Origin: Chamaea fasciata
Taxonomy: Eukaryota; Chordata; Aves; Passeriformes; Sylviidae
Length of the DNA: 64,000 bases
Direction of reading: 5' to 3'
Assembly: GCA_029207755.1 (NCBI GenBank)
Contig: JARCOQ010000003.1
Span: forward strand, 88,183,994 to 88,247,993
Shown here: positions 51,477 through 64,000 of the stretch, one piece after another
Layout of the letters: each line of letters opens with the position of its first letter
Numbering within the stretch: the first letter of the stretch is position 1
Position numbers and translations under genes: made by a program
Notes under the pieces: generated by a model
Told to the model about the DNA's origin: nothing
Databases searched by the model: none
Seen by the model: only the letters and a program-made list of their open reading frames with translations

Positions 51477-51932
51477 AACTTTATGGATTATTTGCAAAAT
51501 ATTTTTGACAATGAATTTAAAGGTTGTGAAGGACAAGGAATGTGCACAAGGGATGGCTCTGTGGAGTACAGTAAAAGCTTTGAAATACTCAAGTCCCTGG
51601 ACCAACAGCTTTTATACAAGGTAGTTCTGTAGGGAAATAGAGCAGGTTTTGGAGAAGACCTGATTAAGTTCCTACAGCTGAAGGCATTTAACATCCCACA
51701 AGGGTCTGTGTAAACTGGAGGACTCTATTTTGACCAGTAGCCTCAGACTCCCTGAAACTGTGAGGCACAAAGTGTTTTCTGAAACACTGCTTTTAATAGT
51801 AACAATATGAATCCACAGCAAGTTATTATTTCCATAGTGACATGGGTATAGATGGTGTTGTTCCAAAAAAAACAAAACTAGATGTTCTTTTCACCCTAAT
51901 TGATGCACACAGAAAAGCGTTTCTCTGCTTTC

Positions 51933-51956
51933 TTTTTTTTTTTTTTTTTTTTTTTT
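51933..51956. repeat. T24 homopolymer run
   Basis: Twenty-four uninterrupted T on the plus strand. No polyadenylation signal is evident on the minus strand next to it. Confidence 0.95.
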
Positions 51957-52672
51957 GTAGGGTGCTAATAATATGTTATACTAGTAGAGCAGCTTTCTTT
52001 ACATTTCTGTTAAAAGATCTTGAGTATCTCATTCCAAAATTCAGCATCCCCTCAACTTTATGACACATTACATTAGAAAAATTGAATCTCTTGGCTTGTG
52101 TTTCTCTAAAATTTAAATAAATATGCTTTTCAGCCTAATCACCACATTTCACATTTATCCATAATTCATATTAAAAAAAACACATTGCCTCCCCCTAAAA
52201 ACAATGTGTTGAAATAATAGCCTGGGGGACTCAAAAGAAAGAAGCATAAAAAAATCACAATTTTTCCTGTATTGCTTATGTTTGTACTAGTCGGAATGAA
52301 CTCAAGAGGCATATGTCTCTATCTTGTTTATTAAAGAAAATCACTTCATTATACAACCTGTGTTTTGGAAGGGTTGCCTCTATGCTTTGTTATCCTCCAG
52401 GGTGTAAATATATATGATACTAAAAATACTGAGCTAACCTTCTTGTTGCTGTATGTAGGAACAACTTCAGTTATATCATGAGAATTTCACTGGTAATTAA
52501 TTTCACCCATTGATGACATATTATGTAAAAAAATCATAGCAGTGTGAAATTCTAGAGTAATTTTTAAAGGTTCAAGACTGAAATATGAAGCAAAGGAACC
52601 AGAAAACTAGCAGTAAGACAGAAGACAAGGCAGAAGAAAAATGGGAGAGGAAATATGAAAAAAAAAGAATAA

Positions 52673-53345
52673 CAGAGTCAGAATATGCTGAATTGGAAGG
52701 GATCCACAAGGGTTCAAGTCCAGCTCTTAGCTGTACACAGGACCATCCCAAAGAGTCCCACCACAAGCCAGAGACCATTGTCCAAACACTTTTTGAGCTC
52801 TGTCAGGCTTGGTGCTGTGACCACTTTCCTGAGGAGCCTGTTGCAGTGCCCAACCACCTCTGGGTGAAGAACCTTTCCCTGATATCCAAACTAAACCTCC
52901 CCTGACACAGTTTTGGGCCATTGCCTCAGGTTCTGTCACTAGTCACCACAGAGAAGAGATCAGTGCCTGCCCCTCCTGTTCCTCTCACAGGGAGGACCCC
53001 AGCTGCTCCTCATACAGCTTCCCCTCAAGTCCCTTCATCATCTTTGTTGCCTTCCTTTGGAGCTTCTCTAAAAGCTGCCCCCAGCGCTGGAGGTGAGGCT
53101 GCCCCAGTGCAAAGCAGAGCAGGACGATCCCCTCCCTTGCCTGCCTGGCCATGCTGGGCCTGATGCCCCCAGGACAAGGATGGCCCTCCTGGCTGCCAGG
53201 GCACTGCAAGCTCATGTTCAGGCTGCCATCAGCCAGGACCTCCAGGTCCTTTTCCATGGCACTTTCCAGCATCTCATTCCCCAGTGTGTCTGGGCACACA
53301 GGGTGGCCCCATCCCAGGCACTTCCCCTTGGTGAATTTCATATGA
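52673..53345 (-). mobile_element. CR1 LINE, 5'-truncated, relatively well preserved
   Basis: The plus strand starts with the complement of the CR1 3' end (CAGAATATGCTGAATTGGAA near 52678) and runs through the ORF2 C-terminal coding region. On the minus strand the frame at 52985-53356 contains MKFTKGKCLGWGHP, then EKDLEVLADGSLNMS, GGIRPSMARQAREGIVLL and LQRWGQLLEKLQRKATKM. This is a CR1 reverse-transcriptase C terminus with over 100 codons uninterrupted. The 5' truncation is close to 53345. Fewer lesions than in the other copies suggest that it is among the younger insertions. Confidence 0.93.
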
Positions 53346-54194
53346 ATGGTATACATGTAATGGAAATCAGAGTGAGGAAGATGTGAACAGAAAATTGCAG
53401 GTTAGAATCAGTGAGATCAGAATCAGTAAAGTAAAAAGGAAGGCAGGTCAAAGAGAGATGTAGGATAGATTTTGAAACACATCATTGAAAGTCAAAACAA
53501 AAGGTAGTTTTTCCTCTATCTCAGCAAAACAGCCATGGCAGACATCCTATTCTAATGCTACTCAGGTGAGTACCTTTTTCCTGGCTATACTGGGAGACAG
53601 GTTTTTTAGGCAGAACAATTTTACTGTCTCATAATAAATACACATTGGAATGGTGTCTGTCTTTTCAAGTTGCCTGGTTTATCTGCTTCTGATCCAAGAA
53701 AGTGCAAGACAGTGTAGCTCACAATATAAGTGTCTAGCTAGAACTTCCATGGCATCACAGTAAGTATAAAAGATTAAAATAAAATAAATAAAGTCTAGTG
53801 TGACCCTGTGGAAAGACAAGGACAAAACTGTGATAACCTGCATACTGTCAGCATGGTGAATGGAATTTTTCAAGAAATTTTCCACACTTTCTGTAATTTT
53901 TAGTCAAAAAATAAGTTATAATTGTCCTCAATCTTCCTTCTTTCTCAGTGTCTAAGACAAATAAATGGAGACTATCTAAAAATGGGTGACAATGATGTCT
54001 TGTTAAAATTCCTAAGTTTGGAAATACACTACAGAATAAAGTCTGCTAGGAAGGTTGTTTTAATATTTTGTGCACTTTCAGAAATGAAAGATCAAATAAG
54101 TTCTACAAAGTCTCATCTTGAAACTAGTTTGCAACAATGCCAGTTACCAGGATAATAATTGTATAAAATACTAGTTCACAATTTAGATGAATTT
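53346..54194. other. Unique AT-rich DNA, no gene seen
   Basis: No repeat family or convincing open frame is recognised in this interval between two CR1 copies of different age. Confidence 0.5.
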
Positions 54195-54830
54195 CCATTT
54201 GGGTGATCATAGGACATGTTTAAGACCCCTGATTTTCCTGAATGTCATATCAAGCCTCATGTTTTTGTTTCAGCTAGGACATATATTTCAGAAAGATGTC
54301 TAATCTTTATTTGAACACTTACCAAGCATCAAGGTAACTTATTCAGTTGGTTAGTGATGATTCACTGTAAAAATGCCTCTTTCATTTCTAATCTCAATTG
54401 ACCTATGCTCTCTGTTCAGGCTCTAGATCTCTAATGTCTTTGATAAATTAAACTTCCCTCCAGCATTGGAAGTATCTGCATTTATAGATCATGATCAGGT
54501 TCACTTCTTAACCATCATTTCATTAAGATAAAGGGACTGAACTGGGTAGGTATCTCACTGAAATAGCTTTTTTCCCTAGAACTTCTAGCACTCCTGGTAG
54601 TTCTTTTTTAAGCCATTTCCAATATATATCAATGCTGCTTTAAAATGAGTTCATAAAACAGAACACAGTAGAGGTCTCACTAATATCATAGAGAATCAAA
54701 AATAGCTCTGTACTTCCGTCTTTTGAATCCTCTTTCTATTTATCTAAGAATGACATTTCTTTTTTTTTTTTCCTTGGCTATTGCTTCACACTAAAGACAC
54801 GGAAAATCTAGAGCCTTATATTGATTTGTA
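54195..54830 (-). mobile_element. Ancient CR1 LINE remnant
   Basis: The plus strand follows the complement of an old CR1 lineage shared with turtles and crocodilians rather than the younger avian CR1. Landmarks are TCTAATCTTTATTTGAACAC near 54299, TCACTGTAAAAATGCCTC near 54362, GATCAGGTTCACTTCTTAAC near 54492 and ACAGTAGAGGTCTCACTAAT near 54666. Substitutions and small indels are frequent and no frame survives. The ends are approximate. Confidence 0.72.
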
Positions 54831-57800
54831 CCTCCTGGGGGATGCTTTGGGTCAAAATCCATGCTGGATATAAGAACATTTCACCATTGTGGAATACTTC
54901 AGAATTTTAAGCAGTCAGCTTAAGTACATAACACTTTAAAATATGAACCTGTTTTACAGATTGCCTGCACAAATACAAGTTATATTTACCATATGACTAC
55001 ACCAGTAACTTTTAAAAACTATATATACGTTTAACATATTCAAAACTTTTGTAGGATATTGAGGGATTATATTTTAAAAATACCACTAAAAATCCAGAAA
55101 AATCAGAGAGAAAAATTTTTCTCTTTTTCATTATGAAAGTATTATCTGATTCCTTTGAACCATTTTCAGACACAGCAGTTACACAGTGGTATTGAACACT
55201 CAGTTAACTGAACTGTGGGTGACTTAATGAATCAGATTTATATCACAACGTTTCATTAAAATATGATTAATGGCCAATTCTGTCAAAAATCTAGTGGCAG
55301 TCTCATGGTCCCAGTTCTATGAAATTTAAGAATTTTTCTTCTTTGTTTTCTTTCTTACTGTACAATGTACACTTTTGCTGTAGGATTTCAGTGATCAGGC
55401 AAAACATTTCTTTACTTCAGCAAAAATTGTTTACCAGCTCCCTGTTGCACCACTAGTGCTATCTTGACATTTGCCCTTAGAAAATTACTTTAGTTTTCAT
55501 TTCTTCATTTGGTGTTTTGGTGGTGAATTCCCTGGGTGCTCTCTGGTCAATACAATCCCATTACTCAGGTTGCCAAGCTGGAGCACCACCTGTCCTATTG
55601 CTTTGTGCCAAGCAAAGCTCTGGACAGGTCAGAGAGGACCTGCCTCCTTTATAGGCAAAACAGTGACCATCTTCACAAGGTCAGGGCTAGGAGCTGGTAC
55701 CACAGTGAGGAGTGCTGTGCTGGGGCACCCAATCTAGCCTTAAAGTGAGTGAGTTCAGGTATTAGAGTCGATACAGGCATTGCACATGCAAGTCTGGAAA
55801 TTGCAATTTGCCACACTGCTGCAGTGACACTGCCTCTGAACTAACTTGAAGCTGGAGCAGGCCTGTCTATCATGGGCTTCATTGTAGGCATGTCCCAAAG
55901 AATTGTTCTATTTTTTTGACCCAGGTATGATTCATACTGAGGCAGGAGCTGGAAGTTTCTAACTTTGGTGTCTGGAAGAGACAGGCCAGAAGAATCAAAC
56001 TGTAATGTACTGCACCATCATGTCAGGATTCTAGAATTTCTTTTAAATGTGGTCTTTCATATATATTTATAATATCTTTTTCCTCAGCTTGAGTTAATAT
56101 TACTACCCCACAGTGAAAAACCTATACAAAAATATGTTTGTTCTTCCACCACTGACAACCTCCATTTGCATCGGAACGCAATTCATTAAAGTTCTCATTT
56201 TTCTGTTCATAGCCCTGGTTCCAGGGGAAAATAGTTTTCTTCCCCTATCAATTCATGCCTTATAAGGTTATTTCACTTGTTTCTTATTTTTGAGTTGCTT
56301 TCACAAGGCCTAATTTACAGACTTCTCCCTAATCTTTTGTGAAGAGTGATTAATTTGGTTGTGTTCGGAAGTAAAGGCATAAGTAGACTATGCTTCTGAA
56401 TAGCCAAACATCAGTAACACAAAGAAAATTTTTTGATTAGATTATCAGATTATCTAAAAGTCACTAAAGTTAGAGCAACAAAAACTTATGTTTGTTTCAG
56501 TACAGTTTCACATGCTTAACCATGTGAAATAGAAATATACATCTTAATGTCTGTAACCATCAAGAGCAATAAAACTGTTAACTTAGGTTTTGTTTTCTTA
56601 ATATTCAGACTAAATTATAAGATGTGGGGGTAATGTCAACCAGACTGACAAGTAGCCAAGAGAGTTCTAATTCTGTTTTTCCTGCTGACTGGGTTGGTAT
56701 ATGGTCTTCAAGTCACAAGATGGGTAATTGTCATACACCTCCACAGCCTCTTCAGCCACAGTTTGACAGCATCTGCCCTTCACATCATATGTTTGCATGC
56801 ATTTTTCCCACTTTCAAGGACAAAGCAGCACCACAGACTGTTGCAATGCATGTTTATCACAGGCATCACACGTCTCTGAGGAGGAAAAGAGTCTTAAGGC
56901 AAGTATTGTCATGAAATCCAGAAAAATCATTGTGTCTTACAGATAAACAGGACAATGATTTAATGCAAATATCATTTCTGATGCTTGATTTGAACTTCTC
57001 CATTCTCTACTCCAGTTATGCTGAGAACAGTAGCCCTATAGAGAAAACAGGGAGGGGGCTTTGAGATGCAGAAAATTAATGAAACTGCACTGCAGAACTA
57101 TGGGTTAAAAGTATTCTTAGTGTATCACACTGGTAGCTAGCATTACTGGTGAAATATTTACCTTTCACAATAGCTGCAATGGAAGGAACTGACCTGTAAT
57201 TGTACTAATCATATAGGAAAATGTTCAAAATATGGCAATTTATCGTGGGTTATTTCATATTCCTACCCTCAGGATTTATTTTGTCAAGGGCATTTAAGGC
57301 TGTTGGTGAGCTCATTTTTAGCTTTCATATAAGACTAAATAAATCAGAGACTTCCTGAGGGAATGACTGGATTTTGATGACAAATCTTGTTTTTTGTCTA
57401 CATGGCAACATTACAAAAGGTGCTGAGGCTTGTCCCATTTGCTAGGAATTATGAATGAGCAGCACGTTCAACTGCACCAGCTTGACTTGTGTCTAAACAG
57501 TATCATGAAATGTCTTTCCATGATAAACCTCCTCATGAGAGTGGCATGATTGTCTAGACACTAATATTATTTTTGACATCTATTTCAATGTATACATGGC
57601 ATATATATATATATATGTATGTATGTATGTATAGAGAGATATATACATGTATGTATTTAAAGTAATTTACTTTATAGCCATAAAGTTATTCAAATAAAAC
57701 TAAAATGTTCACTCCCGAACATTTTAGCAGATTTTAGTAAGTAGCAGATGCATCTCGTTTATCTTCCAAGACTCAAACCAAAAAAAAATGCATTTTGGAA

Positions 57801-60800
57801 ACATATTTCTGATTCAGGATTTAAGGTTCACCTTACAAGTAGTTTGTGTTCCTATCTGTAGTCCTAAACACTTGTCTTTTCTCCTTCTATTTTTTCTCCT
57901 AGTAATGGCTTACTGATATAGAACTTTCAGCTTTCAGACATAATTTTTGCCCAATTTGTAGTTCTGAATTCAATCTACATGACATTATGTAAGAAAATAA
58001 TAGTCTACAAGACTCACTTCTTATGCCTCCTGAAATCATTACATTTTTGAGTTTAAAAAATGAAAGGATATCTTGTATAAAATTGTGCTGAAATAATAAA
58101 ATTAAGCCTCTGAATGAATATTATTCATACATGTTTCATAAGAAAAGTCGAGTCATAATGCATTTTTAAAATTGAAATGGCAATTTTTTGTTAATACTGG
58201 AAATCCATAATTAATCATTGATCATGAGTAATTACATTAATAACATTATCATCAGTTAAAATAATAAAGTTTGATACTAATATGATTAGAAAAAAGTACA
58301 TGAGTAAAAAATCTGTTAATGAAATAAACAGCATCTTGAAAATACTGATATTGCTTCATGTGCCTTATGGTTTTACTTGTATATTTAATTTTTCTCTCAT
58401 GGGGCAGAAGAAGAACAGAAACACAATGAGTTGCACGGTAGTCTGAAAACTCAAGTACAATCAATGAAGGGGTTTAGCACTGAACCAAAGTTTCGTAATG
58501 GTTTGAGACCTTTGTGATATTCTTCAAGCATTGCTGTATGTGTCCCACTTTGCTCCAAAATGCACATTTCATGATTAAGCTGTATCCTGTAGTCACGCAT
58601 TTTTTATGACTACATTTTTCATTAATGAGTGTTAATATTCTGCTTCAGAATAGTGCAGCTAAATCTTCAGGGCATCAAATTTTAGGCAACAAGACCAGCT
58701 GGCATTGTGGTGGAATTTTGCAGGTAGTTCTTTGAAATAATCATTCACCCATCACTGGTGTGCAATGTGGTGCATTATTCTTGTACACTTCTTTCACTTC
58801 TCATCATAGAATGGAAAACAAAAAGTAGGGCACCCATGTGGTCAGTGAAGAAGATAATCAGGAAGGAAAATTACATAATTTATGGCTTTGTCATGTTAAA
58901 CATTCTGCCTTGAAACTATTTTCCAGTAACCCATGCCTTGAAAACGGCAGATAAAATAAGCACAGGTGAGGATTCCTCGACTCTAAGGAGCTAATGACAA
59001 ATAACCTCAACAATAATAATGCAGCTATGGAGAGGTACCATGATATACCTTTAGTATGACTTCAAAGAAAGGAGATGCATTGTTAATTACAAAATATTGA
59101 TAATTCAGTCAACTTAGTAGTGAGCTGTACTACGAAGAAGAAAAAATTTCTAGATTTATTCTAAATTATGAGCTTATAGCATATCTCTATAACTCAATAA
59201 ATAGCTGCATCACTGCCAAACTGCAGTAATAACAGAGCAGAGTAAGAAATATGCTACAGAAGACCTTGTTCTTCATAAATATCTTAAGAAACAGAAATAA
59301 ACTAGGACAGTGTAAAGCCATACTTGTCACTTATTAGCTAGGTAAGCTTCCTCTTGCTATGGACCATAATTAGCTTGTCACACCATGTTCTGATTCTATA
59401 TCATGACAGATCAGTTCTTCTTGTGATGCTCAACTCTGATTTCATTCTCACTGAACACATTATATTTTGGAGAAAACATGTCTGTGTGAAAAAATACACC
59501 GGAGATTTTGGAAAAGGATGTGAAAACTTATCTTTTCCTTCAATTTCTTCTTGCATTTAGTGCAAGATACAGAGGAGAGGGCAGTATTTTCCTTTTTTTT
59601 TTTTTAGCTTAATGTATTTTCTTTTAAAATGCAGCTGTTGGATACGTCACAGATCGTTTATAAAATAGCCCATAGAAGGGTACCCACAAAATGAGACATG
59701 TATTATGCCATTTCTGCATCTTAAGGGTAATTAAGCACTTCAAATCTCTCAAGAACAAACCCTAAATACTAGATCAGTTAATTTTCATCTTTCCTGTTCA
59801 AGTTATACCACTTGAGGAGCAGAGAACAACAGATTCATGAGTCAAAGGGCTGAAAAAAAGCCAAGTGAGAGGAATATCATCTCTACCCCTGCTATTGGTA
59901 CAATCAGTCTGGAAAACGGGATTCTGCATTCATGTGTTTGCTCCAGGAATTGAGTGTTATTGTTTATTATCCAGTGATCAATATACAGAACTGTTGAGTA
60001 AAAATAGCTAGAAGAATTTGTCGTCTTTTTCACAGATGCCATAATATTTACATGCTACTCTGCAAATTTAAGTCTTGTAAGCAGGACCAGGACAGAACAC
60101 ATAGCCATCACTGGCACTGTTAACTGTTTTCCCAAAGAGTTGATGAAACATCTTGGAATGCCCTGATGTGTGCTATGTATATCATGGGCATCTTTACTGC
60201 ATTATGGGACTAAGGTGGAAGAATTGATTTCATGGCTTTTCAAATCAAGTCTAGGCAAAAAACATATTATTAAGATATTTGTATGGGACAGTAAATCAGT
60301 AGTACTACAGGTATCAGTTGTTTCAGGTCAAACAGAAGGGCACCTGCCCAGCTTATGCATTAGATGGAAACTGAACAGCTGGATCTTCAGGATGGTATCT
60401 TTTCTTATCTTGCTCTAGACTGTTCTTATAATGTGATCAGACAGATGGCACCTCTTTTGTTTTGTAACTATCCCTAACTAAAATCTCTCATGGTCCTTAT
60501 TCAGACACATTAGGAGGAACTACTACCTAAATCTATGTGAGATTTATCAGCTCCTTATTTTTCCAAACCCTTTCTAATTATGTATTCTGCATGCAGGATA
60601 GGACACAGAGAACAATGTATTCAGTGAGAATTTTCCAGCAGTCTGCAGTCATTTGTAGTGTATTTGAACAGAATGTAGTACGATAATCTGAGGACCTCTC
60701 CTTGCTGATGACCTTTAAATGGGTCAGGCTTGACTAACATTTACTAACCACCACTGATAAATAAAAGGATCAGCCTAATCTAAGTAGATATAGCAAAACC

Positions 60801-63800
60801 TTCCTGCCTGGGTACCATTTAATTGTGGGGAAGCCCACATGTTGCAGACCCCCATTTGCATAAGCAGAACATTAGTATGACACTATCAGAATATGATGTA
60901 CTTCATACTTTCATGCACTTTATGCTTTTTAGCCATGTCATCAACCAGGGACTAACAGCAGTTCCATCTCCTTTGTGATCCTATGCCCTTTGTTTTGTGG
61001 ACAAATATAAGCCTGTCCATGATACTAAACATCAAGTGTGTGATCATGATTACTTACATAGATATCACAGATTCATACTGATACTTTTTAGAGCCAGAAA
61101 GATTAGTATCTAGTTACACTTCACTCCTGTGAGCTGAATTTGATCAAAATATTTTTTAGAAAGGCAAATATTTGATTTGAAGAAAGGAGATGGAGAATTC
61201 ACTATTTATCTTGGTATTTTTTATGAGCAGCTTTGCATGCTTATTATTCAAAGAGTGTCTCGCAATTTCAAATGTAATTTTTTTGGCTTCAGCTGCTGAA
61301 ATTTTTTTCTTGTTATGCCTTTTTCTCACAGAATGATAATATTTCAGAACTTGACTTTTCCTCCTTGAAAAGGTACATACACCATCTAATCTACTCACCT
61401 TCTCCAGTTCTCCTCAGACACACACAAACTGAGTTTTGAAAGTATATGCCTTTTTTCAAAATTTTCTAACATAAGACTGATTCTCTTTTTGAGTCACATC
61501 TTCTGGCTTTTCGCATCATTTTAAGAATGGATGCTTTTGACTATGTATGTAGTGCTCTCATGTTAGCTGCACTCATATGCAGCAGTAAAACTATTCTCTA
61601 TTCTTGAACACAAGTATTGCATTTTTATTTGAAATTATTGTAATTACCCTTTATTTTTCACAAAGCTTTATGCTGAGAACACATGCTGAGTTATTTGGTC
61701 ACAGTCTGTATACCCTATGAATTGTTCTTCCTAGATCTTTCGTGAAAATATGGCTATATTAAAAAAATCTTAATCAGCTGCTAAATGATCCATATCACTC
61801 TGTGTATCAGCTCCGTTTCCAATATTATATATAATTTCTCCATTTTTATGCCACCCTTTTATGTTCAGCAGAAGCTATTTCATGTTTTTCATTATTTCAT
61901 ATGATTATTGAAAATTCTGGGGGGCAAGAGGTCTTTTATCAATGTAAATAGAACTTAAATACAAATAGTCTCACTTGAAGGCAAATCCCAGTCAATATGC
62001 ATTTTTTTTCCTCAGGCACCCCTCCCAATAACACTTTGGTCCTTATGGTTCAGGTTTGCACCTGTTTCGTCTTTAAATCAGAATGCTATGCAGTACGAAG
62101 CTGACCTGAAATAAAAAGTGGAATGCTGCCAAATGGCTTAGACTGCATGGATGGCTTGGCCAAGGTAGACCTGTAGTGCTGCAAGGGAAGTGAATGGCTG
62201 TCAGCTGAGCTGCAATGCAAGAAAGGGACTTGAGTGTGAACCTGGGTGGAGATCGTTATTCCTACACAGGCTTAACTGCTACTGTCATGTTCCATTAAAT
62301 TGTGCAAGATAGGTTTTCTCTATGTCTGCCTATTATGGAAGTAACTTTCAGGAGAAAATGGCGAGTGTACAGCTAGTAATAAACGCAAACTTCTGTCATG
62401 TCTTGAAGTCACAAGGCCTGAGCTGTGTTAACACAGTGTCTGTATTCCTTTGCCAGAATGATTTTGGAAAGTCGAGAGAGAATAATTCAAAATAGAGAAA
62501 TGCAGCAACTTGTATCCAAGTTACTAGTACTTTTACAGATCCAATATGTAAGGCATTAGAGTCCATGTATAAATTATGTAACAGAAAATAATTCTACACG
62601 TTAATGACAACTAAACCAACAATTTTTTCACTTTAATTTAACATATTCCCTTTGCATTACTTTGGTTAATTTTAGTGCAGCTAGTAGGCCTTGTGATTAA
62701 AGTCCAGGCTGTCAAAAATAAAATGCAAGCTGTCAAGGTTCATTTCGTATTAAAAGGACTGCAGATACAATATCTTTCTTTAAAATATGTAGATGGGCTT
62801 TTAATATGTTCTAGACATTTCCCAGAACTCCGAAGTGTGAGTTAGCATGCTGAGAACATTAAACTAAATAGAAATTTTGAACAGAGACCAACATCTCTGT
62901 GCAGCAAATAGACAAAGGAACATTATGACACTCTCCCCAAAATATTCACTAAATTATTAGGAATAGCTAGGAGCCCACTAACCCATCCTACCGTTTAAAT
63001 GTTTTTCACAAAAGTAGCAGAGGACATGGACCCTGAATTGCATCTCTTCTCAGCATCTTGGCATCCTGATGGGATAGAGGGAACTGCTGCTTCTGCTTAT
63101 AAAATGCAGGTCTGAAGTCAACCTGAGTGTTTTAGTGGAAGCATAAAAATGTCAGCACTCACAGTGGTCAAATACTAAATTTTGACAGAATGCTCACTAT
63201 AAATGTCTCCACAAACATAACAGCACAAATAGTAGGTTTAAAAATTATGCTATGTCCACATACAGAGAAAAGGGCAAACATGATGAGCTGCTCCAGAATG
63301 GTATCTTTTAATGCAAAATTTAATGTCTAGGAGTCTTTTACTCCATTTTGCATAACATTTAGGAGAGTGCAACAGTTCTTTCAAATAGTTCAAATCTATC
63401 TACTTGTTTCTGCAAGACAAAACAATACTGAAAAAAAAAAAAATTAGAGCACCGAGCATTGTGTCACGATACGGCAGGACTGTCTTACAGAATATTATCT
63501 ATTTGCTGCTGTTTGTAAGGAATGGTTATTGATTCTTTATGAGGTCTAAGCAATTGAGAGTCCTACATTGAAGGTCATAAAAAAATTGTGCAGACATGAT
63601 GACATATAGCTAGACAGACTGAAAGAAAGAATATCCATTTATATAGCCATCCAAAATTTGGCAACAAAACAGAATATGAAGCTTTACAATAGAAAGAAAT
63701 AAAATCACAGTTTTTGCCCTTATGTGGTAAAAAGACTCCAATACATTGTGGTGATACACTTCAGCCAGGTGCAGAGTTGCATCAGGTCAGTAATTTAATA

Positions 63801-64000
63801 AAGCAGTAAAAATTCAACGACAGAGTAGTTACCTTCTGGCATTACTCTCAATTACAGCTTTAACTATCAATTTAAATGACAGCTACTAATGTGTCATTTA
63901 AAGCTAACATCTTAGCCAGTGTTTCTCAATTATTCAGAGATTAATGTTCCCCAAAGATGCTACTAATAAGAAAAAAAATTATCTTTGGGTACATTACCAG
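54831..64000. other. Mostly unique AT-rich DNA, no gene supported
   Basis: No exon, RNA gene or named transposon is recognised over about 9 kb. The 55530-55990 stretch is higher in GC, with an 88-codon plus-strand frame of no known family. A TA/TGTA repeat lies at 57600-57660. Candidate non-coding elements at 58040-58260 (many TAATTA-like words) and 62600-62770 (paired GCTGTCAA) are noted from motif content only. Confidence 0.45.
57600..57660. repeat. TA and TGTA simple repeat
   Basis: About eight TA units pass into about four GTAT units and then a diverged ATATACATGTATGTA stretch. It is a compound microsatellite. Confidence 0.85.

Larger units (their letters stand above)
48041..52672. other. 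Mostly unique AT-rich DNA, no gene supported
   Basis: No exon or transposon is recognised. T runs occur at 50486-50499, 51457-51476 (T20) and 51933-51956 (T24). Frames of up to 108 codons (for example 50933-51259 and 49536-49856, plus) show no recognisable domain. A 10-bp direct repeat CAGCAATCTG lies near 49300-49320. Confidence 0.45.

Noticed and set aside
52585..52905. 106-codon plus-strand frame ending in CR1 complement
   Set aside because: Most of it is antisense CR1; the charged N-terminal part comes from an A/G-rich stretch beside the insertion.
1..64000. CRISPR array, operon, prophage or other prokaryotic system
   Set aside because: There are no regularly spaced direct repeats, no ribosome-binding-site and long-frame organisation, and the repeats are avian CR1 and LTRs.

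Overview
The window looks like vertebrate intergenic or deep intronic DNA, almost certainly from a bird. It is AT-rich throughout, and every recognisable repeat belongs to a class typical of avian genomes: 5'-truncated CR1 LINE copies and solo endogenous-retrovirus LTRs. I saw no Alu-like, L1-like or bacterial sequence. I found no supportable protein-coding gene, exon, tRNA or rRNA. Open frames are short, and the longest lie on or opposite CR1 copies or in low-complexity DNA. The species and chromosome cannot be named from the sequence.

Layout. From 1 to 9.3 kb lie a possible long LTR (1432-2640, minus), a CR1 copy (4293-5080, minus), an LTR (5097-5668, minus) and a second LTR of the same family (8857-9260, minus). 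From 9.3 to 24.8 kb the sequence is mostly unique. It holds an A/C tract with G-quadruplex potential on the minus strand (10223-10252), a third LTR of that family in the opposite orientation (16200-16760, plus), a pyrimidine tract and an AAAT array. From 24.8 to 30.4 kb there is a long CR1 3' half (24770-25720, plus), then an unusual pair of minus-strand CR1 pieces: a 3' fragment (30109-30356) abutting a fragment of the CR1 ORF1 esterase region (29850-30108). From 30.4 to 48.1 kb there is a 53-base T run, a perfect 41-bp tandem duplication, a GATA microsatellite, CR1 copies at 37470-37745 (plus) and 39299-40210 (minus), a candidate regulatory element near 44.1-44.8 kb and a GC-rich block at 47.2 kb. 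From 48 to 64 kb there is a small CR1 tail, a CR1 copy at 52673-53345 (minus), a much older CR1 at about 54195-54830 (minus), and about 9 kb of mostly unique AT-rich DNA.

No gene set works together here. What the window records is layered transposition: very old CR1, younger CR1 and solo LTRs in both orientations, inside a gene-poor region that may carry distal regulatory elements. I did not find a convincing new biological system. The best leads are the CR1 ORF1/3'-end junction, the T53 run with an ORF upstream on the minus strand, the duplicated hairpin at 33.6 kb, and clustered homeodomain or TALE-type motifs at 44.6 and 62.7 kb.
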